From Hydrogenophaga sp. (GTDB lineage: Bacteria > Pseudomonadota > Gammaproteobacteria > Burkholderiales > Burkholderiaceae_C): 64,000 nt of DNA. The stretch covers positions 124,001 through 188,000 of the forward strand of contig JAABQK010000001.1 in NCBI GenBank assembly GCA_011391495.1, written 5' to 3'. Positions within the stretch are counted from its first letter, which is position 1. Each line of letters opens with the position of its first letter. Below, one piece after another: positions 50,332 to 59,824 of this stretch. The notes under the pieces were generated by a model, which did not search any database, was not told the DNA's origin, and saw only the letters and a list, made by a program, of their open reading frames with translations. Both the position numbers and the translations under genes were made by a program.

Positions 50332-51624
50332 ATGTCAAAGCAGTATTACGAATTCAAACCCTACAACGTCGGCCGCTGGATCGTCTGGTCGCTGTTCGCG
50401 CTGGTCCTGCTGGCGGCGCCCCTGGTCTTCAGCGGCAACCTGTCCATCACCATCCTGTCCCAGATGGGCATCGCCATCGTGGCCTGCCTGTCCTACAACA
50501 TCCTCCTGGGCCAGGGCGGCATGTTGAGTTTCGGTCATGCGGTGTACACCGGGCTGGGCTCCTACATGGCGATGCACGCGCTCAACGCCGCAGCCGACGG
50601 GCAGTGGCCCATCCCGGTGAGCCTGATTCCGCTGGTGGGTGGTGTGGCCGGCCTGTTCTTCGCGGTGCTGTTCGGTTACGTCACGACCAAGAAGGCCGGA
50701 ACGCCTTTCGCCATGATCACGCTCGGCATGGCCGAGCTGGTGTTCGCCATGTCGCTGATGTTTTCCGAATTTTTCGGCGGCGAGGCCGGTGTGTCGGGCA
50801 ACCGGGTGGTGGGCGAGGCCTTCATGGGCATCAGCTTCGGACCTCCGCGCCAGGTCTATTACCTGATCGCCGTCTACACCTTCGTCAGCGTGGCGCTGAT
50901 GTTTGCCTTCACGCGCACGCCGCTGGGCCGCATCCTGAATGCCGTGCGCGACAACCCGGAGCGGGTCGAGTTCATCGGCTACAACACGCAGAAGGTGCGC
51001 TACCTGGCGTTCATGATCGCCGGCTTCTTCGCCGGCATCGCGGGTGGTTTGGGGGCATTGAACTTCGAGATCGTCACGGCCGAAGTCGTGGGTGCGGCGC
51101 GTTCCGGCGGTTACCTGCTGTTCACCTTCCTGGGGGGCGCGACCTTCTTCTTCGGGCCCATCATCGGCGGCATCCTGCTGGTGCTGGCCTCGGTGCTCCT
51201 GTCCGAGCTGACCAAGGCGTGGCTGCTGTACCTTGGCCTGATCTTCCTGTTCATGGTCATGTATGCGCCGGGCGGCATTGCCAGCCTGATCATGATGAAC
51301 ATGCGGGTGGCGTCATTCGGCAAGCTCCGCGAGATCTGGGTGGCCTACCTGGCGCTGGGTGTGACCGCACTGGTGGTGCTGCTGGGCGCGGGCGCCATGG
51401 TGGAGATGGTCTACCACCTGCAACTGGATGCCGCGATGGGGGACTCGGTCAGCTACCTCGGCATGGAACTGCACTCCAAGACCCTGGGCAGCTGGTTTGG
51501 CGCGGCCTTCGTGACGCTCACCGGACTGGGCATCTTCGAGCTCACGCGACGCCAGTTCAGCGTCCAGTGGGCTGAAATCCAGGTTGCCATCGAAAAAGAA
51601 ATCAAGCGCCGGGAGACCCAATGA
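50332..51624 (+). CDS. livM: Branched-chain amino acid-type ABC permease LivM
   Basis: 430 aa. Membrane segments with GQGGMLSFGHAVYTGLGSYMAMHAL and RTPLGRILNAVRDNPERVEFIGYN identify LivM. A C-terminal extension of ~100 residues after the usual end (QLDAAMGDSVSYLGMELHSKTLGSWFGAAF...) contains further hydrophobic segments and makes it longer than typical LivM. The stop overlaps the livG start by 4 nt. Confidence 0.93.
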   Translation: MSKQYYEFKPYNVGRWIVWSLFALVLLAAPLVFSGNLSITILSQMGIAIVACLSYNILLGQGGMLSFGHAVYTGLGSYMAMHALNAAADGQWPIPVSLIPLVGGVAGLFFAVLFGYVTTKKAGTPFAMITLGMAELVFAMSLMFSEFFGGEAGVSGNRVVGEAFMGISFGPPRQVYYLIAVYTFVSVALMFAFTRTPLGRILNAVRDNPERVEFIGYNTQKVRYLAFMIAGFFAGIAGGLGALNFEIVTAEVVGAARSGGYLLFTFLGGATFFFGPIIGGILLVLASVLLSELTKAWLLYLGLIFLFMVMYAPGGIASLIMMNMRVASFGKLREIWVAYLALGVTALVVLLGAGAMVEMVYHLQLDAAMGDSVSYLGMELHSKTLGSWFGAAFVTLTGLGIFELTRRQFSVQWAEIQVAIEKEIKRRETQ

Positions 51625-52457
51625 GCCACCTGAATACGCCCGCAGCCACCGACCGCTTCGAGCAGTCGATGAGCCACATCGCGCCCGGTGGCTACGCGCT
51701 CGAACTGCGCGATCTGCGCAAGAGCTTTGGCAAGACCGAGATCATCCGTGGCGCCAGTCTGGCGGTGCGTGCCGGCGAGCGCGTGGCCATCATCGGGCCC
51801 AACGGCGCGGGGAAATCCACCCTGTTCAACCTGATCTCGGGCCGCTTCGAGCCCACCAGCGGCGAGGTCATCCTCAACGGCACGCGCATCGACGGCAAGA
51901 AGCCGTTCGAGATCAACCGCCTCGGTCTTTCGCGCAGCTTCCAGATCACCAACATCTTTCCCAAGCTCAGCGTGTTCGAGAACCTGCGCTGTGGCGTGCT
52001 CTGGAGCCTGGGCTACAAGTACACGCTGTTCCGTTTCCTGGCCGATCTGGACGACGCCAATGAGCGCGCCGAAGAGCTGATGCGCATGATCCGGCTGGAA
52101 AAGAAGCGCGACCTGCTGGCGATGAACCTGACCTATGCCGAGCAGCGGGCGCTGGAGATCGGCATCACCATCGCCGGCGGGGCCAACGTGATCCTGCTCG
52201 ATGAGCCCACGGCCGGCATGAGCAAAAGCGAGACCAGCCGCTTCATCGAGCTGATCCGTGAAGTGACGGTGGGCAAGACCCTGCTGACGGTGGAGCACGA
52301 CATGGGTGTGGTGTTCGGCCTGGCAGACAAGATCGCCGTGGTGGTCTACGGCGAGGTGATCGCCTTCGATGAACCCGAGGCGGTACGCGCCAACCCGCGT
52401 GTGCAGGAAGCCTATCTGGGCTCGGTGCTGGCGGACGAACAGGCCGCAGGCCACTGA
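51621..52457 (+). CDS. livG: ABC transporter ATP-binding protein LivG
   Basis: 278 aa. Walker A GPNGAGKST at 59-67 is canonical, and Walker B is NVILLDEPTAGMSKSE. The ABC signature is degenerate: LTYAEQRALEIG replaces the usual LSGGxQ. That variant (LSYGEQR/LAYGEQR) is common in LivG. It follows livM with a 4-nt overlap and precedes livF. Confidence 0.93.
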   Translation: MSHLNTPAATDRFEQSMSHIAPGGYALELRDLRKSFGKTEIIRGASLAVRAGERVAIIGPNGAGKSTLFNLISGRFEPTSGEVILNGTRIDGKKPFEINRLGLSRSFQITNIFPKLSVFENLRCGVLWSLGYKYTLFRFLADLDDANERAEELMRMIRLEKKRDLLAMNLTYAEQRALEIGITIAGGANVILLDEPTAGMSKSETSRFIELIREVTVGKTLLTVEHDMGVVFGLADKIAVVVYGEVIAFDEPEAVRANPRVQEAYLGSVLADEQAAGH

Positions 52458-52473
52458 GCGAGGGTCCACCACC

Positions 52474-53169
52474 ATGCTGAAGATCGAAAACCTCCACGCC
52501 TACTACGGCAAGAGCCATGTGCTGCATGGCGTGTCGTTCGAAGTGGGCAAGGGCGAAATCGTGGCGCTGCTCGGCCGCAACGGCTCGGGGCGTTCCACCA
52601 CCGCCAAGGCTGTCATGGGTCTGGTCGATTGCACGGGCAGCATCGCCTGGAAGGGACAGCCCATCGAGGGCCGCAAACCCTTCGAGATCGCGCACCTGGG
52701 CATCGGCTACGTGCCGGAGAACCGCGACATCTTCCCCAAGCTCACCGTGCGGCAGAACCTGCTGCTGGGGCAGAAGGGGGCCGCAAAGGGTGCACGCTGG
52801 AGTTTTGACGACATGTACGCCATGTTTCCGCGACTCAAAGAGCGGGAGCACACCGAAGCGGGCGTTCTGTCGGGCGGCGAGCAGCAGATGCTCACCCTGT
52901 GCCGCACCCTCATGGGCGACCCCGACCTGATCATCATCGACGAACCCACCGAGGGCCTGGCGCCCAAAATCGTGGAGCTGGTCGGCGAGTACCTGCAGAA
53001 ACTGAAAAGCCGCGGGGTGTCCGTGCTGCTGATCGAGCAGAAACTGACCATTGCCATGGCCATCTCCGACCGTGCCCTGGTGATGGGGCACGGCAGCATC
53101 GTTTTCCAGGGCACGCCCGACAGCCTGAGAGCCGATCCCTACACGAGGAAAGAATGGCTGGAGGTGTGA
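52474..53169 (+). CDS. livF: ABC transporter ATP-binding protein LivF (Walker A Lys replaced by Arg)
   Basis: 231 aa. The Walker A motif reads GRNGSGRSTT with Arg40 where the nucleotide-binding lysine is expected (codon CGT), while the signature LSGGEQQML and Walker B LIIIDEPTEG are intact. LivF proteins of related bacteria may share this change; whether ATP turnover is reduced is unknown. The start was chosen at MLKIENLHAYYGKSH. A structured repeat follows the stop, marking the operon's end. Confidence 0.93.
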   Translation: MLKIENLHAYYGKSHVLHGVSFEVGKGEIVALLGRNGSGRSTTAKAVMGLVDCTGSIAWKGQPIEGRKPFEIAHLGIGYVPENRDIFPKLTVRQNLLLGQKGAAKGARWSFDDMYAMFPRLKEREHTEAGVLSGGEQQMLTLCRTLMGDPDLIIIDEPTEGLAPKIVELVGEYLQKLKSRGVSVLLIEQKLTIAMAISDRALVMGHGSIVFQGTPDSLRADPYTRKEWLEV

Positions 53170-53249
53170 CCCCCCTGCGCCGCCTTCGGCGTCTCCCCCC
53201 AAGGGGGCGTCAGCAGCGGCCCGGCAAAGCCGGTTCCGCGCTGACCTGG
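53169..53249 (+). repeat. Dispersed ~80-bp structured repeat, copy 3
   Basis: It begins at the livF stop: CCCCCCTGCGCCGCCTTCGG, then CGTCTCCCCCCAAGGGGGCG and GCCCGGCAAAGCCGGTTCCGC, ending CTGACCTGG. Same orientation relative to the upstream gene. Confidence 0.85.
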
Positions 53250-53288
53250 ACCCTCGCGCCGCCTGACTCGCAAGCGACAAGTGGCCAT

Positions 53289-53330
53289 TGCCGCAGCGCA
53301 ACATCTTCCTAAAATCGCACGACCGTTCGT
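53289..53330 (+). promoter_or_regulatory. Promoter and putative operator of the beta-oxidation genes
   Basis: TTGCCG (53289-53294), a 15-16-nt spacer, then TAAAAT (53310-53315). ACGACCGTTCGT (53319-53330), an imperfect palindrome (10 of 12 symmetric), covers the expected transcription start and would suit a TetR-type repressor. A similar site lies at 44765. Confidence 0.5.
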
Positions 53331-53366
53331 TTTTGGTTCTTTCCCGCATCACACAGAGGAGCTTCC

Positions 53367-55475
53367 ATGACCGCTGAGTACCAGGTCCACGGCGACGTTG
53401 CCGTCATCACGCTGAACAACCCGCCGGTCAACGGCCTCGGGCTGTCGACCCGCCAGGCGATCGTCGAAGGGCTGGAGAGGGCCGAGAACGACGCCGCCGT
53501 CAAGGCCATCGTGCTGACCGGCGCCGGCAAGGCCTTCTCGGGCGGTGCCGACATCCGCGAGTTCGGTTCCCCCAAGGCGATCCAGGAACCCAACCTGCTG
53601 TCGGTCATCCTGCGGGTCGAGAACACCGCCAAGCCGGTGATTGCGGCCGTGCACAGTGTGTGCATGGGTGGCGGTCTGGAGCTGGCGCTGGGCGCGCACT
53701 ACCGCATCGCCGCGCCGGGTTGCAATGTGGCCCTGCCCGAAGTGAAGCTGGGCCTGATCCCCGGTGCCGGCGGCACGCAGCGCCTGCCGCGCGTGCTGGG
53801 GGTGGAAGCCGCGCTGAACATGATCGTCAGCGGCGAACCGGTCAAGAGCGAGATGCTGGCCCAGCTGCCCGGACAGAAGCTGTTTGACAAGCTGGCCGCG
53901 TCGCCCGAATCCCTGGCCGAGGAGGCCCTGGCATTTGCGCGCGAGATGGCCGCCAAACACGCCGATGGCTCGGCCTTCCCGCTGGTGCGCAACCTGCCCT
54001 GCAAGCACAAGGACGGCGACGCCTACTTCCAGTTCGCGCGCAACATGGTCAAGGGCATGGCCAAGAACTTCCCGGCACCCGCCAAGTGCGTGGACGCCGT
54101 GGAAGCCGCAACCAAGAGGAAGTTCGTTGAGGGCATGGCCTTCGAGCGCGAGATCTTCATCAACCTGATGTGGACGCCCGAGTGCAAGTCGCTGCGCCAC
54201 CTGTTCGTGGCCGAGCGCGCTGCGAGCAAGATTCCCGACGTGCCGGAAGACACACCCAAGCGCGAGATCGCGTCGGTGGCCGTGATCGGCGCTGGCACCA
54301 TGGGCGGCGGCATTGCCATGAACTTCCTCAACGCCGGCATCCCGGTAAAGATGCTGGAGATGAAGCAAGAGGCGCTGGACCGTGGTATCGGAACCATCCG
54401 CAAGAACTACGAAGCCCAGGTCAAGAAGGGCAAGCTCAAGCAGGACAAGTACGAGCAGCGCATGGCCCTGCTGAGCAGCACGCTGAGCTACGACGACATC
54501 GGTTCGGCCGATCTGGTGATCGAGGCCGTGTTCGAAGAGATCGGCGTCAAGGAAGCGGTGTTCAAGGAACTCGACCGTGTGATGAAGCCCGGTGCCATCC
54601 TGGCCTCCAACACCTCCACGCTGGACGTCAACAGAATAGCCAACTTCACAAAGCGCCCGCAGGACGTGGTGGGCATGCACTTCTTCAGCCCGGCCAACGT
54701 GATGAAGCTTCTGGAAGTGGTGCGCGGTGACGCCACCGCCAAGGACGTGCTGGCCACGGTGATGGCGATCTCCAAGAAGATCAAGAAGACCGCGGTGGTC
54801 TCTGGCGTCTGCGACGGCTTCATCGGCAACCGCATGATCGAGCAGTACGGCCGCCAGGGCGGCTTCCTGCTCGACGAGGGCTGCACGCCGGAGCAGGTCG
54901 ACAAGGCGATGGAGAAGTTCGGCATGGCCATGGGTCCGTTCCGCATGGGCGACCTCGCCGGCAACGACATCGGCTGGGCGATCCGCAAGCGCCGCTACCT
55001 GGAAAAGCCGGACATGAAGTACAGCAAGACCGCCGACCTGCTGTGCGAGAAGGGCCGCTTCGGCCAGAAGACCGGCGCCGGCTGGTACGACTATGTGCCC
55101 GGCAAGCGCGACGCCATCCCGAACGCCGAGGTGGTGAAGATGATCGAGGACCACCGCGCCGCACTGGGCATCACGCCGCGCAAGATTTCCGACGAAGAGA
55201 TCGTTCAGCGCCTGGTGTTCTCGCTGGTCAACGAGGCCGCGCACATCCTGGAAGAGGGCATCGCCAACAAGGCGAGCGATATCGACGTGGTCTACATCTT
55301 CGGCTACGGCTTCCCCGTGTACCGCGGCGGCCCGCTGAACTACGCCAACGAGGTGGGCCTGTTCAACGTGGTGCAGGCCATGAAGCGCTTTGCCAAGAAC
55401 CCGCTGGACGACGCCAAGTTCTGGGAGCCCGCGCCGTTGCTCGCGAAGCTGGCCGCTGAAGGCAAGACTTTTTGA
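53367..55475 (+). CDS. Fused enoyl-CoA hydratase / 3-hydroxyacyl-CoA dehydrogenase (FadJ/FadB alpha-like)
   Basis: 702 aa. N-terminal crotonase domain (1-~190) with GGADIREF and GGGLELALGAHYRIA oxyanion motifs and the Glu of PEVKLGLIPGAGGTQR. The NAD-binding domain has VIGAGTMGGGIAM (308-315). The C-terminal 3HCDH domains include MHFFSPANVMKLLEVV (catalytic His) and NRMIEQYGRQGGFLL. It performs steps two and three of beta-oxidation and works with the thiolase gene 33 nt downstream. FadJ versus FadB cannot be fixed from sequence alone. Confidence 0.95.
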   Translation: MTAEYQVHGDVAVITLNNPPVNGLGLSTRQAIVEGLERAENDAAVKAIVLTGAGKAFSGGADIREFGSPKAIQEPNLLSVILRVENTAKPVIAAVHSVCMGGGLELALGAHYRIAAPGCNVALPEVKLGLIPGAGGTQRLPRVLGVEAALNMIVSGEPVKSEMLAQLPGQKLFDKLAASPESLAEEALAFAREMAAKHADGSAFPLVRNLPCKHKDGDAYFQFARNMVKGMAKNFPAPAKCVDAVEAATKRKFVEGMAFEREIFINLMWTPECKSLRHLFVAERAASKIPDVPEDTPKREIASVAVIGAGTMGGGIAMNFLNAGIPVKMLEMKQEALDRGIGTIRKNYEAQVKKGKLKQDKYEQRMALLSSTLSYDDIGSADLVIEAVFEEIGVKEAVFKELDRVMKPGAILASNTSTLDVNRIANFTKRPQDVVGMHFFSPANVMKLLEVVRGDATAKDVLATVMAISKKIKKTAVVSGVCDGFIGNRMIEQYGRQGGFLLDEGCTPEQVDKAMEKFGMAMGPFRMGDLAGNDIGWAIRKRRYLEKPDMKYSKTADLLCEKGRFGQKTGAGWYDYVPGKRDAIPNAEVVKMIEDHRAALGITPRKISDEEIVQRLVFSLVNEAAHILEEGIANKASDIDVVYIFGYGFPVYRGGPLNYANEVGLFNVVQAMKRFAKNPLDDAKFWEPAPLLAKLAAEGKTF

Positions 55476-55508
55476 TGACCGCACGAACCACGAATTGAGG
55501 ATTCCATC

Positions 55509-56684
55509 ATGACCAACGCCGTCATCGTCTCCACCGCCCGTACGCCCCTGGCCAAGAGCTGGAAGGGCGCCTTCAACATGACCCATGGCGCCACCCTCGG
55601 TGGCCACGCGGTGCAGCACGCCGTGCAGCGTGCCGGCATCGACGCCGCCGAAGTCGAAGACGTGATCATGGGTTGCGCCAACCCCGAGGGCGCGACAGGC
55701 GCCAACATCGCGCGCCAGATCGCGCTCAAGGCCGGCCTGCCGATCACGGTCTCGGGCATGACCGTCAACCGCTTCTGTTCGTCGGGCCTGCAGACCATCG
55801 CCCTGGCCGCGCAGCGCATCATCGCGGGCGAAGGCAGCGTGTACGTGGCTGGCGGTGTGGAAAGCATCTCCTGCGTGCAGCAGGAAATGAACACCCACAT
55901 GCTCAAAGACCTCGCGCTGGAAAAGCAGAAGCCCGAGATCTACTGGAACATGCTGCAGACCGCCGAGCAGGTGGCCAAGCGCTACGGCATCGGCCGCGAC
56001 GCCATGGACGAGTACGGCGCCGCCAGCCAGCAGAAGGCCACGGCCGCGCTGGAAGCCGGGCTGTTCAAGGCCGAGATCGCCCCCATCACCGTGACCGCAG
56101 GCGTGGCCGACAAGATCATGGGTCTGATGACCAGACAGGTCACGGTCGAAAACGACGAAGGCATCCGCGCCGGTACCACCAAGGAAGGCATCTCCGGCCT
56201 GCGATCGGCCCTGCCGGGCGGACTGGTCACGGCCGGCAACGCGAGCCAGTTCAGCGACGGCGCCGGCGCCTGCGTGCTCATGGACGAAACCCTCGCCGAG
56301 AAACGCGGCCTGCAGCCGCTGGGCCGCTTCCTGGGTTTTGCCGTCGCCGGTTGTGAGCCCGACGAAATGGGCATCGGCCCGGTCTTCGCCATCCCCAAAG
56401 TGCTCGCGCGCCTGGGCCTGAAGATCGATGACATCGACCTGTGGGAACTCAACGAAGCCTTCGCGGTGCAGGTGCTCTACTGCCGCGACAAACTGGGCAT
56501 CCCGGCTGAACGCCTGAACGTCAACGGTGGTGCCATCGCGGTCGGTCACCCCTACGGCGTGTCGGGCCAGCGCCTGACCGGCCACGCGCTGATCGAAGGC
56601 AAGCGCCGCGGCGCCAAGCGCGTCTGCGTGACCATGTGTATTGGTGGTGGCATGGGCGCTGCCGGGGTGTTCGAAGTGTTGTAA
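55509..56684 (+). CDS. Acetyl-CoA C-acyltransferase (thiolase, FadA-like)
   Basis: 391 aa. Nucleophile Cys90 ([11 protein letters not shown]), catalytic His in [16 protein letters not shown], and second Cys in [15 protein letters not shown]. It completes each beta-oxidation round, cleaving 3-ketoacyl-CoA with CoA. Forms the canonical pair with the upstream fused enzyme. A structured repeat follows its stop. Confidence 0.95.
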   Translation: MTNAVIVSTARTPLAKSWKGAFNMTHGATLGGHAVQHAVQRAGIDAAEVEDVIMGCANPEGATGANIARQIALKAGLPITVSGMTVNRFCSSGLQTIALAAQRIIAGEGSVYVAGGVESISCVQQEMNTHMLKDLALEKQKPEIYWNMLQTAEQVAKRYGIGRDAMDEYGAASQQKATAALEAGLFKAEIAPITVTAGVADKIMGLMTRQVTVENDEGIRAGTTKEGISGLRSALPGGLVTAGNASQFSDGAGACVLMDETLAEKRGLQPLGRFLGFAVAGCEPDEMGIGPVFAIPKVLARLGLKIDDIDLWELNEAFAVQVLYCRDKLGIPAERLNVNGGAIAVGHPYGVSGQRLTGHALIEGKRRGAKRVCVTMCIGGGMGAAGVFEVL

Positions 56685-56690
56685 ACAGCA

Positions 56691-56773
56691 CACCCCCGCG
56701 CCGCCTGCGGCGTCACCCCCCGGAGGGGGGCGATGCCTGTGGCCCGGCGGAGCCGGTTCCACGGCATCCTGGG
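56691..56773 (+). repeat. Dispersed ~80-bp structured repeat, copy 4
   Basis: It starts 7 nt after the thiolase stop: CACCCCCGCGCCGCCTGCGG, then CGTCACCCCCCGGAGGGGGG and GGCCCGGCGGAGCCGGTTCC, ending GGCATCCTGGG. The clearest copy. Confidence 0.88.
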
Positions 56774-56830
56774 TTCAGGCACACGCTCCGGATGCCGCAC
56801 CCAACTTTATGTCTGAGTGATGGAGAACCC

Positions 56831-58654
56831 ATGAGCCTGCGCCCCACCATCGACTTTCTGCTCAACGACTGGCTGTCGGTTGACAGCCTGAACCAGCGGG
56901 AGCGTTTTGCCGACCACAGCCGCGAGACTTTCGACGCCGTGCTCGACACCTGCGAGCGCATCGCACGCGAGAAATATGCGCCTTTCAACCGCCTGGTGGA
57001 CACGCAGGAGCCACAGTTCGACGGCGATCGCGTGATCCTGCCGCAGGCCACGCACGACGCACAGAAGGCCTACGCCGGGAGCGGCATGCTCAGCGCCGCT
57101 CAGGACTACGACATCGGCGGCATGCAGCTGCCTTACACGGTGGAGGCGGCCGCCAACGCCTTTTTTGCCATGGCGTCGGTCAGCATCGGCAGCGGCATGC
57201 TGACCACCGGCAACGCCAACCTGCTGATGAAACACGGCAGCGAGGCGCAGAAGCGCGTCTTCGCGCTCAATGAATTCAAGGGCCGCTTTTCCGGCACCAT
57301 GTGCCTGAGCGAGCCGCAGGCCGGCTCATCGCTCAGCGACGTGACCACCCGCGCCGTGCCGGACGGCGAGGGCAGTGCGAGCGACCCGCTGGGACCGCGC
57401 TACCGCCTCAAGGGCAACAAGATGTGGATCTCGGCCGGCGAACACGAACTGACCGAGAACATCATCCACCTGGTGCTGGCCAAGATTCCGGACGAGCACG
57501 GCAAGCTCGTCCCGGGCGTGAAAGGCATCTCGCTCTTGATCGTGCCCAAGAAGCTGGTGGACATCGAAGGCCGGCTCACCGGTGAACGCAACGACGTGGC
57601 GCTGGCAGGCCTGAACCACAAGTGTGGCTGGCGCGGCACCACCAACACGCTGCTCAACTTCGGCGAGGGAAAGTACCCCGTCAGGGGCGAAGCGGGCGCC
57701 GTCGGCTACCTCGTCGGGCAGCCGGGCCGCGGCCTGCAGTGCATGTTCCACATGATGAACGAAGCCCGCATCGGCGTGGGCCTGGCGGCCACCATGCTGG
57801 GCATGGCCGGCTACCACGCGAGTCTGGACTATGCGAAGAACCGGCCCCAGGGGCGACCCATCGCGGCGGGCGGGAAAGATGCGGCGGCACCGCAGGTGCG
57901 CATCATCGAACACGCCGACGTCAAGCGCATGCTGCTCGCGCAGAAGAGCTATTGCGAAGGTGCCCTGGCGCTGGAACTGTACTGCGCGCGCCTGGTCGAC
58001 GAGCAGCACACCGGTGCGCCGCAGGCGGCCGACGACGCGCGCCTGTTGCTGGAGGTGCTCACCCCCATCGCCAAGAGCTGGCCCAGCGAATGGTGCCTGG
58101 AGGCGAATTCGCTGGCGATCCAAGTGCACGGCGGCTACGGCTACACGCGCGACTTCCCCGTCGAGCAGTACTGGCGCGACAACCGCCTGAACATGATCCA
58201 CGAAGGCACGCACGGCATCCAGGCCATGGACCTGCTGGGTCGCAAGGTGCTGATGGAAAACGGCAAGGGCCTGCAACTGCTGGCGGCGCGCATGCAGGCC
58301 ACCATCGCGCGAGCCGGGCAGGTGCCCGCACTCGCTGGCCACGCCCATGCGCTGGGAGAGGCGCTGCAGCAGGTCGGCGACGCCACGCAAGCCGCTTGGG
58401 CCGGAGGTGGCCCGGCGGAGGTGCTGGCCAACGCCGTGCCCTACCTGCAGGCCTTTGGCCACACGGCGCTGGCCTGGATCTGGCTCGATGTGGCGCTGGC
58501 AGCGCATGCGGCAGCGGACTCGCCCGCGCGCACCGGCCGTCTGGCGGCTCTGCAGTATTTCTTTCACTACGAGTTGCCGAAGATCGGTGCCTGGCTGCAG
58601 GTCGTGCGCACGCGCGACCTGACCTGCGCCAGCCTGCCCGAGGAGGCTTTCTGA
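56831..58654 (+). CDS. Long acyl-CoA dehydrogenase (FadE5-like, C-terminal extension)
   Basis: 607 aa, versus ~380 for classical acyl-CoA dehydrogenases. The N-terminal part (TIDFLLNDWLSVDSL) and CLSEPQAGSSLSDV (FAD/substrate loop) lead to VQVHGGYGYTRDFPVEQYWRDNRLNMIHEGTHGIQAMDLLGRK, with the catalytic base Glu in HEGT. A C-terminal helical extension ends LTCASLPEEAF. It inserts the 2,3-double bond in acyl-CoA. The stop overlaps the next gene by 1 nt. Confidence 0.93.
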   Translation: MSLRPTIDFLLNDWLSVDSLNQRERFADHSRETFDAVLDTCERIAREKYAPFNRLVDTQEPQFDGDRVILPQATHDAQKAYAGSGMLSAAQDYDIGGMQLPYTVEAAANAFFAMASVSIGSGMLTTGNANLLMKHGSEAQKRVFALNEFKGRFSGTMCLSEPQAGSSLSDVTTRAVPDGEGSASDPLGPRYRLKGNKMWISAGEHELTENIIHLVLAKIPDEHGKLVPGVKGISLLIVPKKLVDIEGRLTGERNDVALAGLNHKCGWRGTTNTLLNFGEGKYPVRGEAGAVGYLVGQPGRGLQCMFHMMNEARIGVGLAATMLGMAGYHASLDYAKNRPQGRPIAAGGKDAAAPQVRIIEHADVKRMLLAQKSYCEGALALELYCARLVDEQHTGAPQAADDARLLLEVLTPIAKSWPSEWCLEANSLAIQVHGGYGYTRDFPVEQYWRDNRLNMIHEGTHGIQAMDLLGRKVLMENGKGLQLLAARMQATIARAGQVPALAGHAHALGEALQQVGDATQAAWAGGGPAEVLANAVPYLQAFGHTALAWIWLDVALAAHAAADSPARTGRLAALQYFFHYELPKIGAWLQVVRTRDLTCASLPEEAF

Positions 58655-58956
58655 TGTTGCACCACATCGTCATGTGGAAGCTCAAGGACCACGCCGAGGG
58701 CGCGGACCGGACCACCAACGTGCGCAAGGCGCAGGCGCTGCTGGAGGGCTGTGCCGCGCTGGTGCCCGGCGTTCACCGCTTCGAGGTGGCGGCGGCCCAT
58801 AGCGGGCTGGAATGCACCTACGATCTGGTGCTCAACACCACGTTCACCGACCGCGAAGCCCTGGCCGCCTACCAGAACCACCCGGACCATGTGGCGATCA
58901 AGCCGTTCATGAAGGCGGTGGTGGAGGAGCGCCAGTGCATGGACTATCTGACATGA
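58654..58956 (+). CDS. Dabb-domain (stress-responsive A/B barrel) small protein
   Basis: 100 aa. MLHHIVMWKLKDHAEG, LVPGVHRFEVA, YDLVLNTTFTDREALAAYQNHPDHVAI and MDYL are characteristic of dimeric alpha/beta-barrel Dabb proteins. The ATG overlaps the upstream stop (TGATG), and its AGGAGG lies inside that gene. Function in this context is unknown; a role in handling a reactive acyl intermediate is speculative. Confidence 0.9.
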   Translation: MLHHIVMWKLKDHAEGADRTTNVRKAQALLEGCAALVPGVHRFEVAAAHSGLECTYDLVLNTTFTDREALAAYQNHPDHVAIKPFMKAVVEERQCMDYLT

Positions 58957-59032
58957 CCCCACGCTTCGCTGCTTCGCCTGGAAGCGGCCCGGCGGCGAGA
59001 TCTGACCCACCACACCCACAAGGAGACACCCC

Positions 59033-59824
59033 ATGACCCGCAGCATCCAGCAACTCTTCGACCTCAAGGGCAAGACCGCCCTCGTCACCGGCGGCTCGCG
59101 CGGCCTGGGCCTGCAGATGGCCCATGCCCTTGGCGAGGCCGGCGCACGGGTGGTGATCAGCTCGCGCAAGGCGGGCGACCTGGAAGAAGCCACCGCCGAA
59201 CTGCAGGCCGCCAACATCGACGCGCGCTGGATCGCGGCCGACTGCTCACTGGAAGAAGACATCCGCCGCCTCACCAGCGAGACCCTGCAGCGCGTGGGCG
59301 AGGTGGACATCCTCGTCAACAACGCCGGTGCCGCCTGGGGCGCCCCGGCCGAGGACCACCCGCTCGAAGCCTGGGACAAGGTGATGAACCTCAACGTGCG
59401 AAGCTATTTCCTGCTCAGCCAGCTGATCGCCAAGGCCAGCATGATCCCGCGTCGAGCAGGAAGCATCATCAACACCGCCAGCATCGCCGGCCTGGGCGGC
59501 AACCCCTCGGGCATGAAGACGATCGCCTACAACACGTCCAAAGGCGCGGTGATCAACTTCACCCGCGCGCTGGCCGCCGAGTGGGGCGAACACGGCATCC
59601 GCGTCAACGCCATCTGCCCGGGCTTTTTCCCGAGCAAGATGACCCAGGGCACCCTGAAGGCCATGGGCGAGGAGAAGCTCGCCTCGCACGCCCCCCTGCG
59701 CCGCCTGGGCGACGACGAAGACCTGAAGGGCCTGACCGTGCTTTACGCGTCCGACGCCGGCAAGCACATCACCGGCCAGTGGCTGGCCGTCGATGGTGGC
59801 GTGTCCGTGATCACAGGAGGTTGA
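59033..59824 (+). CDS. Short-chain dehydrogenase/reductase (SDR family)
   Basis: 263 aa. Cofactor motif TGGSRGLG (19-26), NNAGA (96-100), and catalytic Ser150, Tyr166, Lys170 (YNTSK). It probably oxidises or reduces a hydroxyacyl-CoA or related alcohol within the pathway. AGGAG precedes the ATG. The 76-nt gap upstream contains a degenerate GC-rich stretch with GCGGCCCGGCGGCGAG that may be a decayed copy of the dispersed repeat. Confidence 0.92.
   Translation: MTRSIQQLFDLKGKTALVTGGSRGLGLQMAHALGEAGARVVISSRKAGDLEEATAELQAANIDARWIAADCSLEEDIRRLTSETLQRVGEVDILVNNAGAAWGAPAEDHPLEAWDKVMNLNVRSYFLLSQLIAKASMIPRRAGSIINTASIAGLGGNPSGMKTIAYNTSKGAVINFTRALAAEWGEHGIRVNAICPGFFPSKMTQGTLKAMGEEKLASHAPLRRLGDDEDLKGLTVLYASDAGKHITGQWLAVDGGVSVITGG

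Noticed and set aside
53349-56762. 1137-codon open frame antisense to the beta-oxidation genes
   Set aside because: Shadow of two fully recognised enzymes, with no start signal or domain.
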